This document shows positions 52,109 through 60,642 of a stretch of DNA of 64,000 bases, in pieces; within the stretch, counting starts at the first letter, position 1; every line of letters begins with the position of its first letter. The translations under genes were made by a program, and so were the position numbers. The stretch covers positions 200,596 to 264,595 of the forward strand of contig JAJZSL010000001.1 of NCBI GenBank assembly GCA_021849805.1, given 5' to 3'. The DNA is from a bacterium (lineage in GTDB: Bacteria > Verrucomicrobiota > Verrucomicrobiia > Chthoniobacterales > UBA6821). The notes under the pieces are model-generated. The model searched no databases, had not been told where the DNA came from, and saw only the letters and a program-made list of their open reading frames with translations.

Positions 52109-53416
52109 CTAAAAATGATTCCAATCTACAAACTCATACTCGTGCTCATCACCTGCTCCTAGAAGACTGCTGGATGAGGGAATACGTGAAAGAGATGAAG
52201 TTGGTTGATCAATAATTGCTTTGGCTTTTGCAAGTAATGCATCAGAAAGCCGATCTCTCTCTACATCACTTAGAGGCGATATTCCTGTTTCATCAATAGG
52301 TTGAAAAAGTAATTTGAATGATTGAGTAGCTTCTGTTTCCACTTTTTCTAAAATTGGTTCGGGGGAAACAGAACAAAGTTTTCCTCTACTAAGATCAGTA
52401 GCATTTTTTGCTAATTTTGAGAATGTTGTTCCAATCCACTTAGAAAAACCTGACGATGTTTCTACAGTTTCCAGTTCTGCTAGTGCTGCTTCTCCTCCTA
52501 GAATTGCTCCCTCTCCTACTGCTAGTGCAGCTAGTTCAGGTGCTAATGTAGCTGCCAAAGCGGATAAGGCAGCACCTTCTCCTAGAACTTCAACCCCTGA
52601 TATCAAAGCATCTTCAGCTCCTGTTTTTAGGGCAGTCCTATCAGCTGTAGTTGACGATGCTGTTTTTACTGCGGAAGCAATAGTAGCATTACTTGAGGAA
52701 GAGGCACCAGTAAACCACCATAATGGAAACCATGATTGATTTTTGGAGTCTTTTGTACTTGCCTTTGCTAAGGGAGGAGAGAAGGGCTCTTCTGAATCAC
52801 TATTCATGGAGCGTGAAGAAAGAGAAGGCTCCTTTTTCTGTTCAAGCATAATCCAAGAGTAAGCATCCTGATTGAACCCTATTACGGCTAATTCTCCTTT
52901 AGTTGCAGCTTGGTAATCATAGTCGGAATTTTGCTGACTAAGTATCCCACAAAAAAGTTGAATCAATTCAGTAGGAGCATTGAGAAGAGGCTTATCTTCT
53001 TCTCCGGGAAGAATGCTATAGTGATAGCCTTGACTGGTATTCCAACAGAGAATCTGGTTTTCCATTTCTTGTCGATAAAAAGCCTGATGTCCTTTTTCTG
53101 AACGAGCAAATTGAGTCAAAACAGGAAAAATGCTTCGAACAGAAATAGGATCTTTTATAATTGCTCGTTGATCACTGAGTAGGATCAATGATGATGAAGA
53201 ATCTTCAGATTCTAGTGGTCTGTTGTCATCGACTTTAGAAACGGTTGAAGCGAAAAGAAGTGAATAAGATTCTAAAATCACGAAGAAGAGAAGGAGCAAG
53301 AACAGTCTCCTCACTTGGGAATAAGCAGATGCTGCTGTAACAATGTTTAAATTAAATAATGCTCTTTTGGCTCTATAAGACAGGAAATAAGAGAAGATAG
53401 AGGTTTTTATATTCAT
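52109..53416 (-). CDS. Orphan membrane-anchored or secreted protein
   Basis: A 435-residue protein without recognisable family (start placed at ATG 53416; TTG 53434 is also open). A strong hydrophobic segment near residues 38-58 (LFLLLLFFVILESYSLLFA), preceded by basic residues, looks like a signal anchor or late signal peptide. The exported part is Ser-rich and acidic, with a second hydrophobic Ala/Gly/Leu-rich stretch near residues 280-320 (AALSALAATLAPELAALAVGE is its core) that could insert in a membrane. The C-terminus ends in EYEFVDWNHF. Two near-identical palindromic sites lie just upstream. Like the orphans at 22115 and 23828 it may be lineage-specific. Confidence 0.7.
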   Translation of the reverse strand: MNIKTSIFSYFLSYRAKRALFNLNIVTAASAYSQVRRLFLLLLFFVILESYSLLFASTVSKVDDNRPLESEDSSSSLILLSDQRAIIKDPISVRSIFPVLTQFARSEKGHQAFYRQEMENQILCWNTSQGYHYSILPGEEDKPLLNAPTELIQLFCGILSQQNSDYDYQAATKGELAVIGFNQDAYSWIMLEQKKEPSLSSRSMNSDSEEPFSPPLAKASTKDSKNQSWFPLWWFTGASSSSNATIASAVKTASSTTADRTALKTGAEDALISGVEVLGEGAALSALAATLAPELAALAVGEGAILGGEAALAELETVETSSGFSKWIGTTFSKLAKNATDLSRGKLCSVSPEPILEKVETEATQSFKLLFQPIDETGISPLSDVERDRLSDALLAKAKAIIDQPTSSLSRIPSSSSLLGAGDEHEYEFVDWNHF

Positions 53417-53436
53417 GATTTTAAACGGTTTCAAGA

Positions 53437-53475
53437 GTGATTTTAAAAATCAAATGAAGTGATTTCGAAAATCAA
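53437..53475 (-). promoter_or_regulatory. Pair of palindromic repeats upstream of the orphan gene
   Basis: Two 17-base copies, GTGATTTTAAAAATCAA (53437-53453) and GTGATTTCGAAAATCAA (53459-53475), differ at only two central positions and are spaced 22 bases start to start. Each contains an inverted repeat GATTT..AAATC. They lie 21-59 bases before the ATG at 53416. Spacing and symmetry suit a pair of operator sites for a dimeric regulator. No regulator is identified. Confidence 0.45.
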
Positions 53476-53809
53476 TATTTTCTTAAGTTCTTTAGTCTAA
53501 AAAATTCCATGTAGCGCCAAATTCATTGTTGTTTTCTCATTGTGATATATTGACTAATTAGATTTCAGCTATTATTCAAACCACTGAGTTGACCTGCTTC
53601 CAAATTAGAGAATTATAAATTTATCATTCTCATTGCCGCGCAATGCCTTTTCCATTATTTCCCTTTTTTGCTGTGCCCTATTCCTGAATTAAAACCAAAC
53701 TTATACTAAGTTTATTTAATCAATAATCAAAAAATCAAGCATTGAAAAAGTTTTTTTCTTAAAAAACAGTCTCTTTGAAAAAGAAATAAATCTAAAAAAA
53801 AGAGAAGAT
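53476..53809. other. AT-rich intergenic stretch with short palindromes
   Basis: Between the orphan gene and the DUF502 gene. It contains two perfect palindromes: CATTGC-CGC-GCAATG at 53631-53645 and AAACTTA-TAC-TAAGTTT at 53697-53713. The latter, read on the minus strand, is followed by GGTTTT and lies downstream of the DUF502 gene, so it could be that gene's terminator. Nothing else is recognised; no tRNA or open frame of note. Confidence 0.4.
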
Positions 53810-54499
53810 TTAGCAAATTTCTTCCTTGCTTTTAATGGTAGGAGCCACTAATCCAGCAGACATAATGAGTTTGGTAACTTGCTCAAGTGTCAAGGTGCTT
53901 TCAACTACTTTATGATTTTCAACAATAATTAAAAACCCAGTCAAAGGATTCGGTGAATGCGGAACAAAAACCATTGTCATTGCACCTCCCAAATTAGGTT
54001 CTACAATTTGCCCTGTTACGTAACCAACAAGCATGCAGCCTGTTGAGGGACACTCTACATAGGCAACACGCTTAAAATTTTCTGTTGATTTTATCGTTTT
54101 AAAGGACTCAAGGGCTTGCTTTACCACTCCGTATATTTGAGCAACAAGTGGAAGACGCCCAATAAAAGACTCAAAGAACTGCAAAATTTTGCTTCCAACA
54201 ACATGTGAAGCCATAAACCCAATGAGCATTAAAATCAAGAGTGTCGTAATAAAACCAAGTCCAGGGATATTGATTTTGATGGCCCGATAAAGTGGAGCTG
54301 TTACTCCATTAATAAAATTATAGGAAACATTGAGGACGAAAATTGTCACAATGATCGGTATGGCGACAACAACACCAGTTAAAAGGCGGTTCCCTAGATG
54401 ACGAAGAAGAGAAGTTGCTTCTTCAACCTCTGGAAGCAGCGAATGAGAACCTATTGAAGATTGATGCTCTCTGGAAGAGTCAGTGGGAAAGTTGTTCAT
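53810..54499 (-). CDS. DUF502 family membrane protein
   Basis: A 229-residue protein with two membrane segments (about residues 40-65 and 85-110). GNRLLTGVVVAIPIIVTIFVLN, IPGLGFITTLLILMLIGFMAS and the segment GRLPLVAQIYGVVKQALESF are the DUF502 pattern, followed by FKRVAYVECPSTGCMLVGYVTG and MVFVPHSPNPLTGFLIIV. The family occurs widely in Verrucomicrobiota, cyanobacteria and plants (COV-like). The molecular function is not known; a role in envelope or trafficking is only suggested. It follows the PAP2 phosphatase gene by 41 bases. Confidence 0.9.
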   Translation of the reverse strand: MNNFPTDSSREHQSSIGSHSLLPEVEEATSLLRHLGNRLLTGVVVAIPIIVTIFVLNVSYNFINGVTAPLYRAIKINIPGLGFITTLLILMLIGFMASHVVGSKILQFFESFIGRLPLVAQIYGVVKQALESFKTIKSTENFKRVAYVECPSTGCMLVGYVTGQIVEPNLGGAMTMVFVPHSPNPLTGFLIIVENHKVVESTLTLEQVTKLIMSAGLVAPTIKSKEEIC

Positions 54500-54540
54500 A
54501 AAATATCAATCAGAGGAGTCAACAAAGTCATACCACTTTT

Positions 54541-55212
54541 CTAATAAATATTGATAAAAGGTATTGTAGTTAGGAGAGGATAGCGCTCAGCAAGTCTTGG
54601 AGCTATGCGGTTTCCCCATTTTCTCCAAAGTTGGTTCATCATAAAAGTAACAAGAACTCCATCAGCAATTCCTACAAAAGATCCAACAAGCACATCGAGA
54701 GGCCAATGCATCCCAGTATAAATTCGCGAGTAAGCTACTAGCAGCGCTACTAAATAAAAGAGAAGACCCAAGCGTCGATAAAATAAAAAAAGCACTGTTG
54801 CTAATAAAAATATGTTAGCGCTATGAGAAGAGGGAAAAGAGACTCCCCGTACTTTAGTATTGGGAGGTGGGGTGCTTGGATAACTGATGTTTAGTGGTAA
54901 AAAAAGTGCTTTTAGCGGAACTGATGTTGATGTCAGCTGGAGCACACGAGTTCCTGCTTCTACTTGAAATGGGCGAGGACGCCCTACTAAGTGTTTGACA
55001 CTTCTAACAACAAGACCATCAGTAATACCAATCGTTATAAAAAGAGTGAGCAACATCATGCGTGCACGAAAGCGACCCAAGAAAAGAACACTAACAAGAG
55101 CTATGAGAAGTAGAGGACGCCAAAAAGTGAAACTAGTAATAATTGCCATGACCTGATCCATGAGTGGAGAGGTCATTTCGCGATTAATCCAATGCTGTAT
55201 TATTTGATCCAT
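54541..55212 (-). CDS. PAP2-superfamily phosphatase
   Basis: A 223-residue membrane phosphatase of the PAP2 (type 2 phosphatidic acid phosphatase) superfamily with about five or six membrane segments. The three catalytic motifs are all present: KHLVGRPRPF (KxxxxxxRP), PSSHSANI (PSGH-like with Ser for Gly) and RIYTGMHWPLDVLVG (SRxxxxxHxxxD). Substrates in the family include undecaprenyl diphosphate, phosphatidylglycerol phosphate and lipid A phosphates. With the diacylglycerol kinase-like gene at 58004 it suggests lipid phosphate turnover at the envelope. Divergent from resB across 84 bases. Confidence 0.92.
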   Translation of the reverse strand: MDQIIQHWINREMTSPLMDQVMAIITSFTFWRPLLLIALVSVLFLGRFRARMMLLTLFITIGITDGLVVRSVKHLVGRPRPFQVEAGTRVLQLTSTSVPLKALFLPLNISYPSTPPPNTKVRGVSFPSSHSANIFLLATVLFLFYRRLGLLFYLVALLVAYSRIYTGMHWPLDVLVGSFVGIADGVLVTFMMNQLWRKWGNRIAPRLAERYPLLTTIPFINIY

Positions 55213-55296
55213 GGCTTTGATAAAAATAGAAAATATGTTAAAAATAATAGATTCACAATAGCAGATTGAGCTTCTCTCAGCTATGATTTCTCGTTC

Positions 55297-56904
55297 ATGA
55301 ATTCAGAGAAAAAGGCATCCTCAAACCTCCCATCTTCAAGCGCTAAGTTGACACGTCAAAAATTGATTCTCGAGCGTCAAAAAAAATCTCTCCTCTGGCA
55401 AATCATTCATCTTTTGGGCTCCTTGCCATTTGCTCTGCTTCTCCTTGCCACTATTGCTCTTGCTTGTGCCATAGCAACATTTACGGAATCTCATGCTAAT
55501 AGTAAAGTAGCACATGCCCTGATCTATAAGGCTCCTTGGTTTTTAGCTTGGCTGGCTTTGCTTTGCTTGAATCTTTTTGCCGTTACTCTTACTCGCTGGC
55601 CTTGGCAGAGGAAGCACTTAGGTTTTGTAATCACTCATTATGGAATTATTCTTCTTCTCCTTGGTGCAGCAATAGGCTCAAAGCTTGGATTTGAAGGCAA
55701 TGTTACTCTCCAGGTACATAGTCAGCCTGTTAAGAAAATCACAACAAATCATAGTGTTCTAGAAATAGAAACTCCGCTGAATGATCGACTTTATCTCCTT
55801 CCCTTTGATGCGACGCTAGCGCGCCCCTCCCCAACTCATCTTCTAAAACTACCGATTCCTGGAACCCCTCTTCAACTCATCATTGATGGATGGAGTGAAA
55901 CACTGGAAGAAAAACCAGAGCTCATCAAAACCAATCAAGAGGAGGAACATTGCGCCCTTCTTTTACAGCTTAGCAGCCAAGCTCTTCATCAAGAATATCA
56001 TGTTGCCTTAGGCTTAGGAGAAAGTGAAAGTGCTCATTTTGATTTTTTTGGTCTTGCAACAATCGACTTCATGAGCTCAGAAAAATCACTCTTTCCTCCC
56101 TTCCAAGAGGAAAAAACAATTCACTTTCCATTCCCAAAAACATGGTCAACTCCCTCTCTAAATACTCAGGGAATGGTTCCTCCTACTGGTTATCAACCGT
56201 GGCTAAGACTCGCTCTTGATCCAGAAAACAATAATGTTCATTTTACGCTTGGACGCCACCAGTCAGTTGAAAAAAGCGGAACACTTCATCCTCGAGAAAA
56301 GATTCCTCTTGGTTGGGCAGATTGGCAGCTTGAGCTACTTGAAAGCGGACATCATGAGAAAATTGCTTTTTCGGTACTACCGAGTATTTCAACTGAAACT
56401 TCTCAAAAAAAGAGTACATCAACTATCCCTGGATTTCATGCTTTTCTTCAAGATGAGCATGGATTAAGTAGCAAATCAACATGGGTAGCTTCAGGAGAAA
56501 TCACTTCATTGTTTCTTAACGATCTTCTTATTCGTGTCGGTTATGGACTGGAATTACGCCCAATTCCTTTTTCTATTGAGCTTCTTGATTTCAAAATTCC
56601 TCGCGATGAAGGAACAGAAACACCGGGGGATTTTCAAGCTATCGTTCGTTTTCATGATCAGAAAAAAAATGATTTTTTTGATCGATCTATTCGGATGAAT
56701 CATCCAGCTAGTTTTCCTGGTGGAATAATAGCCAACATAACAGGAATCAATTACAAATTTTCACAAGCTCAGTGGAATCCTCAAAACCCTCAAGAAACAA
56801 CACTTCAAGTCCTCTATGATCCGGGATGGTTGCTCAAATGGATCGGATCACTGGGGATTTGTTTAGGAATTGGAATGATGTTCTACTGGAGAGAAAAAAA
56901 ATAG
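55297..56904 (+). CDS. ResB-like cytochrome c biogenesis protein
   Basis: A 535-residue protein with three membrane segments near the N-terminus (starting LLGSLPFALLLLATIALACA, then PWFLAWLALLCLNLFAVTL and FVITHYGIILLLLGAAIG), a large extracytoplasmic domain and a last membrane segment at the C-terminus (IGSLGICLGIGMMFYW). This layout and the ATFTES motif after the first segment match ResB/Ccs1, which works with CcsA in system II cytochrome c maturation. The HemX/CcsA-like protein at 1760 may be a partner, though it lacks the WWD motif. The midA-like gene begins five bases after the stop. Confidence 0.87.
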   Translation: MNSEKKASSNLPSSSAKLTRQKLILERQKKSLLWQIIHLLGSLPFALLLLATIALACAIATFTESHANSKVAHALIYKAPWFLAWLALLCLNLFAVTLTRWPWQRKHLGFVITHYGIILLLLGAAIGSKLGFEGNVTLQVHSQPVKKITTNHSVLEIETPLNDRLYLLPFDATLARPSPTHLLKLPIPGTPLQLIIDGWSETLEEKPELIKTNQEEEHCALLLQLSSQALHQEYHVALGLGESESAHFDFFGLATIDFMSSEKSLFPPFQEEKTIHFPFPKTWSTPSLNTQGMVPPTGYQPWLRLALDPENNNVHFTLGRHQSVEKSGTLHPREKIPLGWADWQLELLESGHHEKIAFSVLPSISTETSQKKSTSTIPGFHAFLQDEHGLSSKSTWVASGEITSLFLNDLLIRVGYGLELRPIPFSIELLDFKIPRDEGTETPGDFQAIVRFHDQKKNDFFDRSIRMNHPASFPGGIIANITGINYKFSQAQWNPQNPQETTLQVLYDPGWLLKWIGSLGICLGIGMMFYWREKK

Positions 56905-56909
56905 AGTTC

Positions 56910-58007
56910 ATGTCCTCATTTTCCTTTGCTCATTTCATGGAGAAGGCGCTCTATGATCCCAAAACTGGTTACTATGCCTCAGGGAAAGCCGCTCTTGGTC
57001 GAAATGGCGATTTTTTTACTAATGTGAGTATTGGAAAAATTTATGGAAAAATGATTGCTCTCTTTATTGATGACCTTTGGGAAAAGCTCAACAAACCATC
57101 TCCTTTCTGCATTGTAGAGCAAGGAGCTCATGATGGAATGCTCGCACAGGATATTTTAGAAGAGCTTAGGAACTCTCCTGCACTTTTTTCTTCTACAAGT
57201 TATATTATTGTAGAACCTTTCCCTATCCTTCGGAAAAGACAGCAAGAGCGATTGAGAGAATTTAGTAACGTTTACTGGTTCTCTTATTTATGTGAGCTTC
57301 CTCCTTGGGAAGGAATCCATTTCTCCAATGAGCTCATTGATGCTTTTCCGGTTCATTTACTCACCTGGAACGGAGAGCAATGGCTCGAGCAGCGCGTTTG
57401 TGAAGAAGAAGATCAAAAAAGCTACTCTTGGCTCCATGCTCCTATTGAAGAAGAGGAGTTAGAGCGAATAGCAGTAACTCTGCCACGTTCTCTATCTCCT
57501 GGATTTCTATGTGAAATCCGCTTGGGTATTAGCTCATGGCTTGCTGAAATAGCAAAAAAACTAAAACGAGGAATGATACTGATTGCAGATTATGGTTACG
57601 TAGGGTCTAGCCAATTTGCTCCCTATCGAGCTGAAGGAAGCATCGCTTGTTATCAAAAACATCAGCGTTTTAATAACCCGCTAGAAAAGCCAGGAGAGCG
57701 AGATATTAGTGTTCATGTTAATTTTGGAGCACTTGCTCAAACAGCTCTTCAACAAAATTGGAGTCTCCTTGGGTTCAGCGATCAGCACCACTTTTTAATG
57801 GGGATTGCTCATCAATGGCTGAAATCATTAGAAGAAGAAATGCCTACTGCTTCTAGGAAAAAGGAACTTAGATCGCTACAAACATTGTTACATCCAGAAA
57901 CAATGGGACGACAATTTCAGTTTCTTGGACTTGGTCACGCCATGCTTTCAACACCACCACTCAGTGGTTTCCGCTATCAACGACCTGGAATCTCAGGATT
58001 ATTTTAG
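56910..58007 (+). CDS. SAM-dependent methyltransferase of the MidA/NDUFAF7 family
   Basis: A 365-residue class I methyltransferase. FAHFMEKALYDPKTGYYASGKAALG, GDFFTNVSIGKIYGKMIA and IVEQGAHDGMLAQDILEEL match the MidA pattern (FM..ALY.P..GYY, GDF.T, E.GAG.G.L..DIL), although the second Gly of GAG is His here. Later come SNELIDAFPVHL, IADYGY and the CYQKHQ segment. In mitochondria the homologue methylates an arginine of the NDUFS2 subunit of complex I. The ATG at 56910 is preferred; the open frame from 56826 runs inside resB. It overlaps dgkA convergently by four bases. Confidence 0.88.
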   Translation: MSSFSFAHFMEKALYDPKTGYYASGKAALGRNGDFFTNVSIGKIYGKMIALFIDDLWEKLNKPSPFCIVEQGAHDGMLAQDILEELRNSPALFSSTSYIIVEPFPILRKRQQERLREFSNVYWFSYLCELPPWEGIHFSNELIDAFPVHLLTWNGEQWLEQRVCEEEDQKSYSWLHAPIEEEELERIAVTLPRSLSPGFLCEIRLGISSWLAEIAKKLKRGMILIADYGYVGSSQFAPYRAEGSIACYQKHQRFNNPLEKPGERDISVHVNFGALAQTALQQNWSLLGFSDQHHFLMGIAHQWLKSLEEEMPTASRKKELRSLQTLLHPETMGRQFQFLGLGHAMLSTPPLSGFRYQRPGISGLF

Positions 58008-58432
58008 ATAAAGATTGCTGAAAATATTTGCAGAAAACTTTTCCTCTCAATAGGAAAACTACTATGGAATAGAGGAAAAAAATGAGGCAAGAAAATAAAT
58101 AGACCTACTCCTAGAGCTCCTAAAGCAACCAAGAGAACAGCTCCGGCAGCAACATCTTTTATTTTTCCGAGACGCTCTCTCTTCTCTTCGCTGATTTCAT
58201 CAGCAAGAAGCTCAATGGCTGTATTGAATGCTTCTGCCATCCAAACTAGACTCATTGCCAAAACCATCATGCTCCATTCTAAAAAACAAAGATGAAGAAT
58301 AAAACCGAGAATAAAAATAGCAATGCTCACAATAGTATAAACTAGTGCATTGCGTTCCGTTCTTATCAAAAAGAGAATCCCTTTGAGAGCATAGTAGAAA
58401 TTAATGAAGCTCCACCACTTTTTCTGTTTCAT
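58004..58432 (-). CDS. Diacylglycerol kinase / undecaprenol kinase family membrane protein
   Basis: A 142-residue integral membrane kinase (start ATG 58432; the frame is open to 58510 but that would overlap the gene upstream). FYYALKGILFLIRTERNALVY, WMAEAFNTAIELLADEI and the segment KIKDVAAGAVLL are the DgkA motifs, including the catalytic glutamates in EAFNTAIE. The family phosphorylates diacylglycerol or undecaprenol. A slightly longer loop and C-terminal hydrophobic segments fit the usual three-helix core. The gene lies downstream of the flippase-like gene and the RibD-type remnant. Confidence 0.9.
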   Translation of the reverse strand: MKQKKWWSFINFYYALKGILFLIRTERNALVYTIVSIAIFILGFILHLCFLEWSMMVLAMSLVWMAEAFNTAIELLADEISEEKRERLGKIKDVAAGAVLLVALGALGVGLFIFLPHFFPLFHSSFPIERKSFLQIFSAIFI

Positions 58433-58482
58433 GAGTCGACTCTGAGTAATTGATTGGCGAATTTTTAAAGAAGATTCATCAC

Positions 58483-58767
58483 TCAGAAACAACGATATTC
58501 TAGGTAACAAATTCTTTTTTTAACTTTCTTTTTAAAAAGAGAAAATTGAAGTGGATTTTCTAAAAATTCTCCTGATCTTCCCAGAAGTGTTGGATTATTT
58601 TTTCCTCCTATAAGGAGAGGTAGAAGAATAACGATCAATTTTTTGGTATTTTTCCAATTCCAGTTTTCTAAAAGATCATGACTGGGTGCTAGGTTAAACT
58701 GCTTCAATAATAATGGGTCGCTAACGATTTTTCCATCAATACTCATGATGACACGAGGGGTTTTCAC
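58483..58767 (-). pseudogene. Shrunken RibD-type (dihydrofolate reductase-like) reductase
   Basis: A 94-residue frame whose ends look like the two ends of a RibD C-terminal/dihydrofolate-reductase-family protein of about 220 residues. The N-terminus TPRVIMSIDGKIVSDP matches the family's start (S.DG+I), and the C-terminus reads LLPLLIGGKNNPTLLGRSGEFL, then LQFSLFKKKVKKRICYLEYR, matching P.L.GG...P and the last two strands. The central NADPH-binding part is missing, so it is probably a remnant of an internal deletion. No upstream deaminase domain exists. It starts three bases after the neighbouring gene ends. Confidence 0.5.
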
Positions 58768-58770
58768 AAG

Positions 58771-59823
58771 TTAGCAAATTTTCTCTGCACGCGTTTCTAC
58801 TTTTTTCTCTACTAGCTCTACTTCATCTTCCATCTCATCGAGCGAAGCATAGCTTCCTGATGTAGGGGAATAGAAAAGATAGAAAAGTCCACCTAGAAGA
58901 CTCCAAGCAGCAATGAGAGAGAAACTTGTTAATGAAATTAATACTGCAAGCGATTTGGGTGTTCCATAGAGTGTACTGAGGAGCGTTTCAAAAAGACTTT
59001 CACGAACACCAATACCACTAAGACTAATGGGAATGTTGCAAATTGTATTAACAATAGGCATCACGACAATCATCGGCACTGCTCCTGGTGATCCAGGGAT
59101 ATTAGAAAATGAATAAGCTGAGAAAATAACTGATCCTATTAAAAAAAGACTCATAATCAGCGAGCAAAGAGTCGCTTGAAAAAGCACTCTCGTTTTTGAT
59201 GCATAAGAAGAGAGGGCTGTTGCAAAATCAAGAAGAGAGCGGTGAGCTGGAATCCAAGTAGGAAGACGATTCCAGAGATGAAAGTGATTTGATATTAGAA
59301 TAAAGAGTACAAAAAGAATAAAGCCTCCAAAAACTACTATGATTGTACTGAAGATTCCGCTGGTCATCGGATTGAGTAACAGTTGATGAAGAGAGAAAAA
59401 ACAAACAGCAAAAGTTACGAGCATAAGTGAAAACATACCTACTAAACGATCGAGGAGAATGCTCAGTAGAACACCTGTTTTCTTTCTAGGCACTTCTTTC
59501 ATCGCATAAAAAATTTTCAAAACATCTCCTCCAACAGATCCTAGTAAGAAGAGATTAAAGAACATGCCAATCATGACGAGATGAAAAGTTCTCTTCCAAC
59601 CGAAGTCAATTTTTTGAACAGAGAGTAATAAACGCCATCGCATAGCAGAGAAAATAAGTACGATTCCAAAAGAAAGAAAACCGGGAATGAGCCACCAAAG
59701 GTTAGCATATCGAAGTGCCAGGAGCATTTGCTCTCGTTTCCCTGGATGACGAAAAATCCAATAGAGCAAAAGAAAAGTTACTGCAGCTTGCAGTGAGGGG
59801 ATGAGGATTTTTTTAAAATTCAC
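58771..59823 (-). CDS. Lysylphosphatidylglycerol synthase TM-domain (flippase-like) protein
   Basis: A 350-residue membrane protein with about eight predicted segments of the LPG_synthase_TM family (UPF0104, YbhN/AglD-like). Typical features are ALRYANLWWLIPGF, RWRLLLSVQ after segment two, LGSVGGDVLKIFYAMKE, the SILLDRLVGMFSL segment and ISLSGIGVRESLF near residue 280. The family includes the N-terminal flippase part of MprF and proteins linked to polyprenyl-lipid transport; this protein lacks the synthase domain. A role in moving lipid-linked sugars is plausible given the mannose synthase-like gene at 43033 but is not shown. Confidence 0.87.
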   Translation of the reverse strand: MNFKKILIPSLQAAVTFLLLYWIFRHPGKREQMLLALRYANLWWLIPGFLSFGIVLIFSAMRWRLLLSVQKIDFGWKRTFHLVMIGMFFNLFLLGSVGGDVLKIFYAMKEVPRKKTGVLLSILLDRLVGMFSLMLVTFAVCFFSLHQLLLNPMTSGIFSTIIVVFGGFILFVLFILISNHFHLWNRLPTWIPAHRSLLDFATALSSYASKTRVLFQATLCSLIMSLFLIGSVIFSAYSFSNIPGSPGAVPMIVVMPIVNTICNIPISLSGIGVRESLFETLLSTLYGTPKSLAVLISLTSFSLIAAWSLLGGLFYLFYSPTSGSYASLDEMEDEVELVEKKVETRAEKIC

Positions 59824-59866
59824 TATTCCATGTATTATTAAAGCTAAACATACGCATGAAAAGATT

Positions 59867-59958
59867 TGGCGGAAGGAGTGGGATTCGAACCCACGGTAGG
59901 TTTAATCCTACGCTCGATTTCGAGTCGAGTGCCTTCAACCGGACTCAGCCATCCTTCC
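59867..59958 (-). tRNA. tRNA-Ser (anticodon CGA)
   Basis: A 92-base type II tRNA on the minus strand: acceptor GGAAGGA / TCCTTCC, anticodon stem CTCGA/TCGAG with loop CTCGAAA (anticodon CGA, reads TCG), long variable arm with GTAGG/CCTAC pairing, T arm GTGGG-TTCGAAT-CCCAC, discriminator G and encoded CCA at the 3' end. All stems pair. Confidence 0.97.
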
Positions 59959-60012
59959 ATATCGAAAGATTTTCTCAAGGGTTCTGGAAGATACAATCTG
60001 TTGAAGTGGTTG

Positions 60013-60387
60013 TTATTTTGTCCACTCAAGGGCTCCTTTTTTAATTGCATAAAGATAACCGATCATCAGTAGCGAAACAAAACTAGCCATACTTCCTAAA
60101 ATAATAGGACCATGTTGAGCAATAAATTCACGATAGCAAACAGCCCAAGGAACCATAAAAACAACTTCAATATCAAAAAGAATAAAAAGCATTGCTACCA
60201 AATAAAACTTAACACTAAAGCGTGGTTGAATAGTCATCTTCGGAATCATTCCACATTCATAAGCTGTATTTTTAACACCAAGAGCTATCCCGACTCTTCC
60301 TAAAAGAAAACTAGCAAGCCAAATTGAAAGAGCGAAGCCAAGAGCAATAAGGACGTGAAGAAGAAGAGCACCGTAAGTATCAATCAT
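60013..60387 (-). CDS. nuoA: NADH-quinone oxidoreductase subunit A
   Basis: A 124-residue membrane subunit of respiratory complex I with three transmembrane segments. The conserved YECGM motif with its cysteine, then QPRFSVKFYLVAMLFILFDIEVVFMVPWA (core FYLVAMLFILFDIE), is diagnostic of NuoA/ND3. The gene is alone: downstream on the same strand is tRNA-Ser, not nuoB, so the nuo genes are split in this genome. The upstream region holds a run of seven G/C bases at 60443-60449. The leader shows no Shine-Dalgarno motif. Confidence 0.96.
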   Translation of the reverse strand: MIDTYGALLLHVLIALGFALSIWLASFLLGRVGIALGVKNTAYECGMIPKMTIQPRFSVKFYLVAMLFILFDIEVVFMVPWAVCYREFIAQHGPIILGSMASFVSLLMIGYLYAIKKGALEWTK

Positions 60388-60642
60388 AATTTTGAGAGCT
60401 TTTAGAGAGTTATTTTGAAGTTATAAAAAAGAGAGAGAAAAAGGGGGGGTAAGAAACAAGAGTAGATAGGGAAATGCTATCTAAAGGTACGAATGAGCAA
60501 AGCTATTTTCTAAAAAAACTACGATAAAGAGTGAGTAAAATTTCTCTATTGCTAGAATAACTTGAGGAGCAATAGTAATTTAGAATTTTTTAATTCCTTT
60601 TCACTTCTCTTAGTCCACTGTGAAACCTTATCGAGAGAATCC

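Noticed and set aside
51819-52124. Minus-strand open frame overlapping the tRNA-Arg gene
   Set aside because: It lies antisense to the end of nadA and the tRNA; its peptide RRESNPHQRFRKP is the familiar artefact of translating an antisense tRNA gene.
53510-53560. TTGACT with downstream TATTAT on the plus strand, considered as a promoter
   Set aside because: The spacing is only 14 bases and there is no plus-strand gene within 1.7 kb.
59844-60072. Three short open frames on both strands over the tRNA-Ser gene
   Set aside because: All derive from the tRNA sequence and its flanks, and give typical antisense-tRNA peptides (GGRSGIRTHGR, AEGVGFEPTV).
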